A stretch of 64,000 nt of DNA. Source: Biscogniauxia marginata. Lineage: Eukaryota; Ascomycota; Sordariomycetes; Xylariales; Xylariaceae. Positions within the stretch are counted from its first letter, which is position 1, and the number at the start of each line of letters is the position of its first letter. The stretch is from positions 614,749 to 678,748 of the forward strand of contig MU404060.1 in assembly GCA_022695795.1 (NCBI GenBank), in the 5' to 3' direction. The position numbers and the translations under genes were made by a program. The notes under the pieces are model-generated. The model saw only the letters and a list, made by a program, of their open reading frames with translations, was not told the DNA's origin and did no database searches. This document shows, in pieces, positions 22,589 to 33,895 of the stretch.

Positions 22589-25293
22589 CTATTTGGCCGG
22601 AGCTGGAGGTTCAAGGACGTGCGTATGATCCTCTGCTTGGACGACTTCTCCAGGGCCAACCTGCCTGCAGATGACCGAGTCGGATACCCATGGTTCTTCT
22701 AGGATCTCGTCCATCTTGGCTCGTTCTTTGGGGTCAATCGTCAGCATCCTTCCGATGATATGTCTGCTCTCTCTTGGAAGTAGCCGAAGCAACCTCCACG
22801 GTCCTCGAATGATTTCTTTCTGCTCTTTCCGTTCCGGCGCATTGCCGTCCGTGGACGTAACAGGCGATTCTTCGGGTTTAAGCTGTTTGTGATGTTTCGT
22901 AGTCTCTTCCGGGAATATGTCTCGTTGAGGAATCTCTGTTAGGTCGGTAGTTGACCTCGACGGTAGGATCAACTTCCTAGGATCATGGCCCGGCGTAGGC
23001 TCCGCAGCGAAAAGCTTGTAGGAATTATCAGACAAGCGTGGCACCTTCCAGGGAAATCGCCTGAGCGACATGCAACAGAAGATAATGGCGAGAGACCAGA
23101 TGTCCACCGCTTGCGGATCATACTTGCGCTCGTCGTAAACTTCCGGGGCAAGATAAGGATCGGAGCCAACAACACCTTGGCAGACGTTAGATAGTACTCC
23201 GTCATCTCGTGGGGTGTATTTTCAACTTACCACTCGCAAGTACTATTTCGCTTTCAAAGGGGTATTTGAAGACATGAGCACTTCCAAAATCAATGATCTT
23301 CATGATTCCAAATTCGCTGACGACTACGTTGTCCAGCTTCAAATCACGATGGGCAAGACCTGAGCTGTGCAGATAGGTCACCCCGCTGAGTATCTGAAGG
23401 AAACAACACGTAATCTCGGCCTTGGTCATTTTGCCTGTCATCACGATAGCAAAAAGATCGTAAGGGGCGTATTCCATAACTTCGTACCACTTTCCCTTCT
23501 CCTGGACAATGTCTAGCGTTTCAATAATATTGCCATGGTGGAGGGCAGAGCCCACGCAGAATTCGGCCGTCAACTTCTTAACGTATTCCTTCTCCGTCTC
23601 GTAGGAATGCCGGGGCCGGAATTCCTTGACAGCGAATACGGTATTGTCCTCGCTTCTCTTCATAAGTTTCACGGAACCTCCAGCACCGGATCCCAGCACC
23701 CGACCTATTTTACCGTACTTGGAAGAGAGACCGTGATCATCAGCGAACGGGACCCGATGGTTTGATTTCGCAGCCGCCCCCGACATCGCTAATCTTTGTG
23801 GTGTAGGCGACGATGGCTTTTTAGGCCTGTGACTACCACCAACCTTGAAGAACCTCCGCAAATCAGACATTGAGCCTTGGTGGCTATTTGTCGTGGAGTC
23901 CGTCCCTGTCTGATGGAGGTCGCTAGATTTGTTCTTAGATCCGAAAAGCCCAGAATGCCGTTTTTCTTGCCTGTCGGTCTTTGATGACAGACTGGTTGAG
24001 GAAGCCGACGGAGAGGCATGCTTCTTTTTCCTATTGAAAACAAACCTCTGATCAATGTTGGTCGTTATCCTAGTCGGTGCAGGCCGCTTACTTGCGGCAT
24101 ACGGATCATTCGCATCCCCTTGCGGAGTAAATGGCCTCGAGTAGAACTGAGAGGCACGGAATCTGGACGGACTCGATTCACGGGATACGGGAAGAGATTG
24201 ACCGCCCGCCCCGATACTGAACATTGCCCTTCGGTGCGAACGGGCGGCCCCGTCATTATCGTCGGCTACTCCTGCCGGCCGGGTAAAGTAGTCGGACGCC
24301 GGCCGATGGGGTAGGCCAATACGTGGAGAGGCTGGTGTTGAATCTTGACCGGAAGCCTGTGGGGTTATAGCTTGTGAGCTAAATCCTCCATCAGATAGGG
24401 AGCCATTTTCAGACTTTACGCCCTTGGTGGTAGACTCTACTGCCAGGGTCCCGGCAGGTGTTAACGGCGGCGACGCCAGATCGGGTGTCCTAGGAGTCAA
24501 CCGTGGCGATCGTGAGCCCATGGGACTATGACTGTGCTGCGGAGTTGCACTGGCCGAAGTCTCATTTGATGGGGCCTGAAAACGTGTCGTTAGCTTCAAA
24601 CAATATTGCCCGGGTTCTTAGGAAACATGGGTATAAGTTAAATAAAAAACAAGGGTAGTTAATCTCCTCAACCACATGTGCCCCCCTCCGCGTTTGGCTG
24701 AAGATACCGACGCCTAAGGAAATGATTTACTCAAACTAGGAGTTCCAGCCTGGCCTGTCGCAGCAGTTGTTTTTGTTGTTGTTGCTGCCGCGCATACGAC
24801 CCAGACGCCAACAAAGAGAGAGAGGGAGGGGAAAGGAGAGTGACATAACATACCCTTGAAGCGGGAAGTGAGAAGGGTTCGAAGGAATAGTTTTTCATGC
24901 GTTGCTCCTGGAGACTAGCGCCATGGAGAGAGTCGGTCAAGGCCTTGATTTGCTCAGGGGTGGCAGAGCTGTCTTTTCGCAGGCCACAGCTCGGTGGTGA
25001 CTGGGGCGGCTCGATCTCATCGACGGTGCTTGCAAAGCGCACGGCGGGTGCGCGCTCGGGGGGTTTTAGATAGCCATCGGGATGGTCGGACGTGTCGTTG
25101 TTGGAAGTGCCTACACGACGAAAGCAGAAAGATTAGTAATGTGACGACAAAGAGGTTTGCGCCGGAACACAGGAGCGAGAGACAGAGGGGGCGGCAGAGT
25201 GCAGACAATGGAAGGCTATGTCGAGGGGGAATTAATACCTTGCGGCGGCTGCTGTTTGCTAGGACTCTCCTCCATCTTGATTGGCGCCGTCAT
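22589..25293 (-). CDS. Serine/threonine kinase, HAL4/SAT4-HAL5 type
   Basis: Protein kinase of the fungal Npr1/Hal group. In yeast, members stabilise nutrient and potassium transporters at the plasma membrane; that role is inferred here. Exons on the minus strand are 25293-25239, 25110-24854, 24575-23231 and 23175-22589, giving 747 residues. The long N-terminal half is low complexity and rich in Ser, Pro and Thr-Pro, with many potential phosphosites. The kinase domain starts near 390: P-loop [14 protein letters not shown]-like lysine Lys421 (FAVKEF), HRDLKLDN with catalytic Asp515, DFG Asp533 (DFGSAHVF) and APEVY. All catalytic residues are present. An insert rich in charged residues splits the C-lobe before the conserved [10 protein letters not shown]. 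The start at 25293 is the first ATG that gives a sensible N-terminus. The frame is open further upstream, so a longer form is possible. Confidence 0.87.
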
Positions 25294-27582
25294 GACATGT
25301 AGACGGGACGTGACGGCAGGGAATGACGGCGATGTTGTCGTCTGTGGCGGTCGGGCGAGGAGAAGACACGCTCGGCAGGGGGCCAAGTATGTGTGCGTGA
25401 GAGACAAAGGAGGGATGAGCGATGGATGATGCACGCAAAGCTAAGTATGTATGATGTGCCAGACTCTGAAGGTCGAAGAGTCGTCGGAGGGCGATGAAGT
25501 TAGTTTCTCTGAGCGAGCGACCGGATGGTGGGGCTTGTTACACTAAAACAAGCTTGTTGCTGCCAGTGACTCCTACTCGCTCACTCTGCTATCTCTAGTG
25601 TCGGCGGCAATACGGCCGGACTACCAGAGCCAAAGCTGGTGCCTGCAGCAAAACGGCATGTACCTTCGTCGTCTCCTTTTTTCCTTGGGGCATGCGATTA
25701 CGGGCTGTTGCTGCAGCCGGATTGCCGGGGGCTAGTATGAGGGATGGTGGGGTTGAGCTCCACCTGGAATGAGATTTGTTCCGCTTGTGACAACTCTGGC
25801 GGGCGCTCGCTTTCCCGTCCCTTTCACGAGAGCGACCTGTTTCTTTTCTTTCTTTTTTTGAGGCGAGGGAAAAAGGCACAGTTCTTGGTAAAGAATCTTC
25901 TTTTGTTCCTCATCCAGCTAATCTCGGGCACCTCCCAATTTCGCACTCGCCGAGACAATCCCTTTTTTTTTTTTTCCCAACGAAAGACAAAAAGAAAAGG
26001 AAGAGTTAATATGCTTTCCGCTAAGGCTAGCAGAGACGTTATGCAGCCAGTAAGCCAAAGTTTATTAGTTGACGATGCACCTTGCTGCCAACGAGATGGC
26101 CGTTCGCTATTGTCATTATCACCCGCCGCAATGGTACCATCCCAAAAGCAATGTTTTGCGAGTCCCGGCGTGCCAGCATTCAGAATGTGCATTTGAGCAG
26201 ATAGATAGACTTGCAGCGGTCCAATAGGAGTTCGGAAGCCCAGGGGGGCACAACAGATATCCCAATGGATCAGCGCCATATGAGATCTTATCATCCCTGG
26301 AGCTGATCACTTTATGGTAGCGGTATCAGCACAAGATATGTAACCCTCCAGATTCTACATTTATTAATCGACCGCCTATCAAGTGGGCCAGCCTTGCCTT
26401 TTCCCCTTCTGTCTCTTTTGGGTGAGCCGAAGCTTGAACGGCGATCGGGCACGTTAATAAATAGGGAGTTGAAAGCCAACCGGATACTTTGCTCGGATAT
26501 GCGCCGAATTCCACGGGTCGAGAAGGCCTTCTCGGATAGATCGCCTTGCCTGCATGAGTAGTAACAAAACGTCTCAGATCCAATTAGAGACAGTGGCACG
26601 AGGGCGGCTTTGGCGGCGGGGCCGCTTTATCAGCACTAAGCCTCGATAGAACTTCTTCGAACATCGTCAACCTTTGATGAGTCTACTACCCGACTAGGTA
26701 TCTAGGTATCCAGGTATCCAACAAGAATCAATATTGCCAAGCTTCATGTTACACTACATGTCGTTGGTTAACTGGAATCTCCTTTGGAATCTCCCTTGCA
26801 GCAGAGGCGTCAGGGAGGAGAAATTCACATGAAGCAAAAGGACGCTTGGTTGTTGATTAATCATCCACACTTTCGAAGCTCACAACGTTCTAGAATCTAT
26901 TTAGAAGCCGATCATCGCTCTTTAAAAGTCCAGCCTACCAGACGCATACATACCCAGTAGTGCTTCGTCCCCCTCTAACATCCTAACTGTCTAGACAATG
27001 TTAAAGCGCTTATAAGTAGGTACCTAAGGTACTACAGCTAGATGTGGCACGTCCAAACCTCAATCCGGAAGGTTTCCCCTATTCCATTCCATTTGATGTC
27101 ACTCAGGCTCCGGTTATCTGGGTAGGGCCGGAAACTTGTCGGATGCCGCGAAGATAAACAACCCCGACCTTTCCGAGTGTCGCCCGCAGCTTCCGAAGGC
27201 GAGGAGTTGTATTAGCCGCCTTCAGCGGACATAAGAGACTTCGTGATGCCGGAATACGCACGCGCAAAAAGACCTCGAAATTGAGACAACCCGACGATCA
27301 CGTAGAGGCCATGTCTTGAACTAGGATTTCTCAATTGTCCCAGGGGGGGGTTGGTTCTAATAATTCGTAGGCATAGTACAATTATATCCACGCGCGCCGC
27401 TTTCGGTATAAGATACGCCGGTTTAATCATCTCGTCCTCATATCTTCACATCCTCACATCCCTCCCATATATTGTGCGGCTCCCGGTAGTATAACCGGGT
27501 AGTACAACCGGTAAGTAGATGGTCCCAGCTAAGGGATTCAATCAAATGCGCATGGCTCCAATGTGTTCGAGCCACATCGTGT
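25294..27582. other. Long intergenic region
   Basis: Kinase promoter and uL11m 3' flank. I see pyrimidine- and poly-T tracts (25840-25860 and 25965-25980) and scattered TACCTAGGTA units near 26700 and 27015. No open frame has recognisable features and no tRNA-like fold was spotted. Confidence 0.45.
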
Positions 27583-28113
27583 TCATGCCACAACCGCAAT
27601 GCCTATCGACTTGCACTGAAAGATGATACTATTACAGAGGCCTTTCAAGGAAAGACCAGATAACCGCAGCTCAGTCTGCTTGATTTTTGCGATCTCGTAT
27701 ACGTGTTTCAACGAAATCGTGCCGACTATATCGTGTCCCGCATTGCTCGACCCCTTTCGCTTTCCTTTCTTGCCGATTGGTAGATCTGCGGCATTACGGA
27801 TGAGCCAGGAGGTCTGCGGTGTTCGAATATCGAAGTGAAATGTCCGGTCCGGGCGAACCGTAACTCTAGTCGGCATGGGCGTCCCAGGAATTATATGCGC
27901 CGTCCTCGCATTGAACTCCTATATAGCTTCAGCCATACTGATAAGTATCGATAGGAAATGAGGTCGGCTCACCTTACAGAAGTCCATCGACTTGACACCT
28001 TTGCTTCCCAAAGCAGGACCAACCGGAGGGCTAGGAGTCGCTTGACCAGCTCCAACAATGAGCTTCACAATCTGGTCGACGCCGCCAGCGGCGGCAGAAC
28101 GTGCCTTGGACAT
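27583..28113 (-). CDS. Mitochondrial large-subunit ribosomal protein uL11m
   Basis: Homologue of bacterial L11, part of the GTPase-associated centre of the mitochondrial ribosome. Exons on the minus strand are 28113-27973 and 27918-27583, giving 158 residues. The L11 N-domain reads [19 protein letters not shown] then [21 protein letters not shown]. The typical proline pair and GPALG stretch that contact rRNA and factors are intact. The C-domain has the L11 pattern [17 protein letters not shown] and ends [20 protein letters not shown]. The intron is 54 bases. A long mitochondrial presequence is not obvious, which is common for this protein. It is divergent from SVF1, with 414 bases between the start codons. 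Confidence 0.93.
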
Positions 28114-28527
28114 CTTGTTGCGATCCACGCGGGTTGAAGTGGTGCGAAAGTGGATGATTATCTTTTTCTATTTGCTATGCGGATTAAAATCAATCGACGG
28201 AATCCAGCGATAACGACCACTAGCCACAGCCGATAAGCTGTCCAGCCACCATCCCAGGTACGTACCTCTGGCTCGGCCACATGCTATGCGCAACATGATT
28301 CGCCGACCCCGCCAAAACTTGAAGCTCCCAGTCAACCCGTCAGATGCAGACGACAATCATGTCATATGTATCCGCTATCTGACTGCCCCTGCATAAACTA
28401 CAACCTCAAGCTGCCTATGACCGCCTCTCACCTTTTTTTTCCTCCCTCCTTCATTACTCTTCATATCTTCTCAGGCCTTTCTGCCTACCCGCACTTATAA
28501 TAGTCCAAGAACTGCCGAATAGTAATC
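28114..28527. promoter_or_regulatory. Shared divergent promoter of uL11m and SVF1
   Basis: The 414 bases separating the two divergent ATGs must hold both promoters and leaders. A CT-rich tract at about 28430-28465 lies before the SVF1 start. I see no clear named binding site. Confidence 0.6.
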
Positions 28528-29857
28528 ATGTTCAACTGGGCAAAGCAAACGTTAGACCGTACCTCTTCCTTCACATACTATCCTTGCTAACGACTTATCA
28601 TCCAGTCTGGCCAATGTCGTTGGCACGGAGGAGCCCATCTACGGTTCTTCGGCCATCAAATCTGTTGCTGAGGATGCCAAGACCACGCCGTATACCGAGT
28701 TAACCAGGAAGGATCTGAAATGGGCTGCCATGGACTCGACGTGTGTCGAGACGCAGAGTTTCTACCTCATGGCTGACAGCGGACACATGGCCCTCGCTCA
28801 AGTCATATACAGTAATGTCGTGTATGGGAACCTGGGCTGCCTTATGACTATCTCATCCGGCTAACATCTTTGACAAGTGGTATTCGAACGACCTGCCAGT
28901 TCAACTCCAAGATCTTCTACCCCGACGGCTCGAAGCCCCCTCTGTGGTGTTCTACACCATTGAGCGATACCGAGTTCAGCGCGGACAAGACTGGCTTCTA
29001 TGCGAACGATTGTGCACTGGAGCTTTCGGAAGATGGCAAGACATATACCATCAAGTCGATGACTGATCAGAAGTCCATCGTCAACCTGAAGGTTACCAGA
29101 ACGGCGCCTGGCTTTGTGGCTGGCAAGGATGGAAAGACTCTGTTCGGCACGGATCTGAAGAATCCGTGGGGCACTATGAGACATGCGTTCTGGCCCAGAT
29201 GTGTAGCTGAGGGAAGTATCGTGACACAAGATGGACCCGTCGACTTCAAGGGAAAGGCCTTCTTCGTCCATGCCTTACAGGGCATGAAGCCCCATCATGC
29301 GGCAGCTCGCTGGAACTTTGTTGATTTCCAGAGCCCCAATTACTCGGCCGTCATGATGGAATACACCACTCCCCCATCATATGGATCGACAGTGGTGGGT
29401 GTCGGCGGAATTGCCAAAGATGGCGAGATCATTGTCGGTGGCACCGGGTGTAGCGCTATTCATACCAAGACAAAGCAAGACTCCGAAAATGATTGGCCTG
29501 AGCCTACCGAAATCAAATTCACCTGGTCTGGGACTACGAAGGATGGCAAGGCAGTTGAGGCAGTCGTCGAAGGGCCTCTCGAGGAAAAGCTCGACCGCGT
29601 CGATGTTATGGCGGAGGTTCCGGGCTTTGTCAAGAAGATCGTTGCCGGTGCAGTTGGAACGAAGCCGTACATCTATCAGGTAAGCCAGCACAGTACAGCT
29701 AGTTCAGGACGTGTGACTAACAGTTCCACAGTATTCTCCACACAAAACTCCTGTCACTCTCAAGCTGAAGATTGGCGACGAAGAGATTACTGAGCAGGGA
29801 CTGCTCTTCACGGAGGCAACTTTCATATCCTCGACGGATGCTCCGAGCCAATCATGA
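28528..29857 (+). CDS. SVF1: Survival factor 1 family protein (SVF1)
   Basis: Lipocalin-like protein of the Svf1 family. In yeast it is needed for survival under oxidative and cold stress and is implicated in ceramide transport at the ER-Golgi. Exons are 28528-28550, 28606-28821, 28878-29679 and 29732-29857, giving 388 residues, matching the family length. Diagnostic stretches are [21 protein letters not shown] at the N-terminus (an amphipathic helix in the family), [71 protein letters not shown] and [20 protein letters not shown]. Introns are 52-56 bases. No missing segments. Confidence 0.94.
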
Positions 29858-31091
29858 GATATAAAGTAGTAATGACGCTTTCGGCTAGTTTGCGGCTAGT
29901 TTGACGTGCAGGATGTCGGGACAAATTTCGCATCTGATTAGAGCATAATAGTTGTGTCGGAGTATATTTTTTTTTCGGTAGTTCCTGCGCTGAATCTCGG
30001 TGAGTACGAGACCAGCATCGATCTGAATAACGCATTGTGATATACGAGGCCGTGGCGTTCGTGGGAGGCAATGGGGGGGATGGCTCACTCACTATAGAAC
30101 AACGTAGTATGGCACACGGCAGCATGATTATAACTTCCTCCTTAGGGTTAGGCCTATACAAGCCTCTCATAGATAGACAGCACCGCTAGGACAATGACGC
30201 CCTCTACATAGATTCGAAATATTTCATGTTTGTATGCTTGTCTCGGCGGTTTTCAAGATAGTTAATGTCCAATCAAAATTAACCCTGCTCAGCAAAGGTC
30301 TCATCGTAGCTGTCCACCAATAAAGCGGGAGCCCTTCTCCAAACCTACCAGGTGGTGACATGTTCCGTCTATCCTCCAATGAGATCGAGAAAGGTGCAAT
30401 ATGCAAAGGTCAGGATGTTGTAATACCTGAACCCTGCCCAGCTTCTCATCTGCCCCCCACACGGGACCCTCCGAAGCCGTAAGCTAGCGATTCGAAAAGC
30501 AGGTAGCTTGTGATTGTGACGGGAGCCGAACTAATGCGGATGCTTCCCTCCCTCTCAACCCCCCTCCATATGTTCATTATCACACAGAGAAGGCGTGGAT
30601 CGTTCTTCGAGGAGTGCACCTCATTTACTACCAGGTACTAAGTACGTACCTACCTACCTAATGTAAGCTTCCTGAGGTACTAGGTACATGTATTGGTTTC
30701 CCCAGGGCTACACAATGAGGGGCAATCATCAAGAGGTCCCGTCGTCGCTACCTAGGTATACGTCGGGTAATTTAAGCGCATATATTCATGTATCAGATGC
30801 TGACTTTCGTCCATCCCGCCAACAGCCCAAGGTTACCTGGTACGTGCCTATTCCTTATCTTATCGATGGCTGCCTGGAAAGGACCCGCATTTCCCGCAAC
30901 GCTTGCTTCCCCCATGTTTCACTCCACTTAACTCAACCCAAATTGTCTCCCCACTCTCATCATTCAATTACATGCACCTAAGACTGATTAACCTCTGGTA
31001 GAAAGTCAACAACGCAACGCCACCAGCCGTCGACCTGGAGAAGACAGAGGGCACACATCTCTCGCCAGGAAAGCTCTAATCCTCCACTGAA
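29858..31091. other. Intergenic region upstream of the H4 variant gene
   Basis: SVF1 3' flank and H4-variant promoter and leader. A TACCTAGGTA-type cluster lies at 30634-30692. No gene seen. Confidence 0.5.
30634..30692. repeat. TACCTACCTA-type repeat cluster
   Basis: CCAGGTACTAAGTACGTACC followed by TACCTACCTAATG and GAGGTACTAGGTACATG, the same family as the other clusters. Confidence 0.6.
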
Positions 31092-31971
31092 ATGAGCGGC
31101 AGAGCCGAGCCTCGGGGCGGAAAGGGAGGAAAGGGCCTAGGCGGGAAGGGCGTGAGTTGCTTTCCGCTCCACCTCGCTTTGTTACCTACTGGTTCGTGAA
31201 TTTTTTGGAGCTAATCAATGACCGTGTACCTAGGGAATCAAACGACACAGGTATGCAATATCGTAGCTTTTCTAGGAAAGACGTCCTGTCGCTGACTCGA
31301 CGGCAGAAAGATCCTGCGCGACAACATCAGAGGCATCAGTAAGTAGTCGCCCTCTCTGTACCTTTTTTTTCTTTTTTCTTTACTTTTATTGTGTTTTCTG
31401 CGCGAGTCACTCTGATCAAACACGAATCGCTAACGCTAAGTCCATCGCTGCAGCCAAGCCAGCCATTAAGTACGTCGCTCAGTTCCCAGCATGCGACTTA
31501 CTTCGACTCCCACCTTCTCCCCCTCCCATTCCCAGAGTTGGTAACGAACAAGAAATCCTAACTATCACAAACAATAGACGTCTCGCACGACGCGGTGGCG
31601 TGAAGCGAATTTCCGCCCAGATCTACGACGAAGTTCGTATCGCATTGAAGGATCGACTCACGAACGTACGTTTTTTTCTAAAAATGAAACTAATCTACCT
31701 AGGCGCTCTGCTGGGAAGAACATTAGGAAGGAAAGCTAACTGTGCGCTTTTCTTCGAGATAGATCATTCGTGACTGCGTCATCTACACGGAGTACAGACA
31801 GAGAAAGACCGTCACGGTGACCGATGTATGTCTCAGACACTATACCCTAGACTCCGTTCGATTCCTAGCCGAGTCCATGACTAATGTGGTGCGCAGGTCC
31901 TTCATGCACTACGACGCATTGGAAGGCCAATCTATGGCTTTGACGATGTAAAAAGCGCTAGTAACACCTGA
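31092..31971 (+). CDS. Divergent histone H4 variant, seven exons
   Basis: Histone H4-like nucleosome protein. Exons are 31092-31151, 31234-31250 (17 bases), 31307-31338 (32), 31454-31469 (16), 31578-31665, 31763-31825 and 31897-31971, giving 116 residues; canonical H4 has about 103. The histone fold is clear: KRHRKILRDNIRGITKPAI, RLARRGGVKRISA, then RKTVTVTDVLHALRR. Canonical tail lysines 5, 8, 12, 16 and 20 are kept (here Lys11, 14, 19, 23 and 27). The tail has a four-residue insert (AEPR region), one extra Gly, and Ile at canonical Ala15. Fold changes include Gln27 to Arg, Tyr88 to His and Lys91 to Arg, with many substitutions in the alpha2 helix (QIYDEVRIALKDRL). The end GRPIYGFDDVKSASNT replaces the usual TLYGFGG. 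All splice junctions restore H4-like sequence, so it is an expressed-type variant rather than a pseudogene. Confidence 0.88.
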
Positions 31972-32551
31972 GAAGTCAAAGTCAGGGAATAGAGATTGAA
32001 TCCGCGGACTCTTTGTTAATTGTCAGGAAGTATGGCAAGTATTATGTGAAACCCCGCCTATGGGGGTGAGGATTACTTGCTACGATATAAGATGTCGAAC
32101 GTGGAACCAGACACGATGTGTGTTTTGCGTTGCCCCCCCATCCAATGGTATAAATGTATACAAGGAATGGAATTGTAGGTACGGTACTTAGTTTTGATAC
32201 CCCGACATATCAAAAACAATCGCAACGCCTGATTGGCTCGAGCACTTGCGAACACGAAAAATCTATGTTCGATTTCTCTGCTATCTATCTGGCAGTTAAT
32301 ATGCTACCAACCGTTATCGCGCCGGATAAAACGAGAGGGGGTATTTGGTATTCCTAGACACAAACGCGCGCTCTATAGAGTGGTATAAAAAACGAGAGAC
32401 CACCCTTCCCAAAGAGAAGAAGGAATATAAACCCAGAAAAATTTCGAACGCCCCTTGAATCTCTAGACCGTTAGACCGTTAAACCTTCCCCAGCTTCTCG
32501 TCCTTTGAAGAAAAGAAAAATATATCTCTATTTCTCTTTCTCTTCCTCTCT
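31972..32551. other. Convergent intergenic region
   Basis: 3' flanks of the H4 variant (+) and the acetyltransferase (-). A-rich stretches near 32385-32440 and 32505-32520. No gene seen. Confidence 0.5.
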
Positions 32552-33895
32552 CTATCTGGATTTCCGTCTCCGCCTGCTGCCTTCCCACTCGCTCAGCACG
32601 TGCTCGAGCGACTTGGCGGCCCTCTGCTCGCTCCTCCTCAGGGGCCCGTTGAACACCTCGGGCAGCACGGCGGCGCTGTTGGCGTGCTCCTTGGCGAAGC
32701 CGACCTCGGCGTCCCTGCCGCACCTGTCGCGCGTCGCCCTGACGGCCTCGTGCAGCATGTCCATGCCGACGCCCCTGCCGCGATACTTCAGTCTGACGGT
32801 CCAGGCGCGGATAACGCCCTTGCCGCCTTTTAGGAAGGAGCCGCGGGCGCGCTTCCGGCCGTTGGCGGGGGCGGGGGCGGGCTCGAGCCGCAGGACGAGG
32901 GCGCCGATCAGGTCGGCGCCGAAGCGGACGCCGACGACGGTGTCCTCCTCGCCGGAGCCGTCGTCGCGCTCGAGCCAGGCCCAGCGCAGGTCCTCGGCCA
33001 TCTGGATGTAGCGGGCCGTGGCGTAGCGGATGGCGAGCAGGTAGACCATGACGACGGCGGCGTGGGTCAGCAGGGCGGCGCCGGGGTCGCGCCGGGGCCG
33101 CCACGAGCACTGGTACGCGAGGCCGAGGCCGACGGCCAGGGCGCCGAGCAGGTACGGGTGGAAGACGAGGTGGCGGGCGGCGGCCTGGCGCTGCTGCGCG
33201 ATCGAGTCGGCGACCAGGCGCAGCGCGTCCGCCTTGTCGGCGCGGCTGTCGAGGACGCCGACCGAGAGCGGCGGCAGGTCGTCCGGCACGGGGTCACTGG
33301 GTGGGTCGACGGTGACGAGGGGGGAGGGCGACGGCGGCGGGAGCATCGGCGACGATGTGGGTTCCATGTTCGGCGTGGACACGGCCGAGGGGTTGACGAC
33401 CAGGTTGGCACGCAGGAAGGTGAAGAATGCTGTTTGGCAGGAAAGGAAAAACAATTTGGGATTTATCAGTATTATAGAAGAGAAAAGATGAAAATTTATG
33501 ACGCGAATTGATAAATTAAGTAACAACTATAAAGGAGTGTTGTCCGTTCACTTGAGGACGGTAGTTGACTGCAGAGTATAATTCGTATGGTCGTGCGTAT
33601 GTATGTCCGACGGGGTCTTCAGTATTTCAATTTGAATTTGAATTGGGAGTCCCAAAGTCGAATAATACTATAATAGGAATACACCTAACTATAGGTTCAA
33701 GATTGAACAAACGAACGTAGGAGGGGAGGAATCTTCCCATGCCAAAGTCGAACCGCATAATTTGTAGGTATTACAAGGGGAAACTTACTTACCAGTGCTC
33801 GTCTTCAACCCCGGCACCGCATTCATTCTCTGAATCATTGTATCATGGCCGCTACAATAGGCGTTCAGGTCTAACTCGCGTACCACGTGCGCCAT
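32552..33895 (-). CDS. GNAT-family acetyltransferase with two membrane segments
   Basis: Predicted N-acetyltransferase of the GNAT superfamily; substrate unknown. Exons on the minus strand are 33895-33793 and 33429-32552, giving 326 residues. After a Pro/Ser-rich region (55-90) come two hydrophobic helices (about 126-143 and 151-169, the second AALLTHAAVVMVYLLAI), then the GNAT fold. The acetyl-CoA loop is RLKYRGRGVGMDML, followed by RDAEVGFAKEHANS. Such a membrane hairpin before GNAT recalls the NAT8-like arrangement (inference). The tail is basic (SRRRRKSR). Exon 2 is very GC-rich. The first intron is long, 363 bases. Upstream of ATG 33895 the frame stays open for about 37 codons with no other ATG, so an extra 5' exon or longer N-terminus is possible. 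Confidence 0.68.

Noticed and set aside
32463..33110. 215-residue Arg/Pro-rich frame on the minus strand
   Set aside because: Out-of-frame shadow of the GC-rich acetyltransferase exon.
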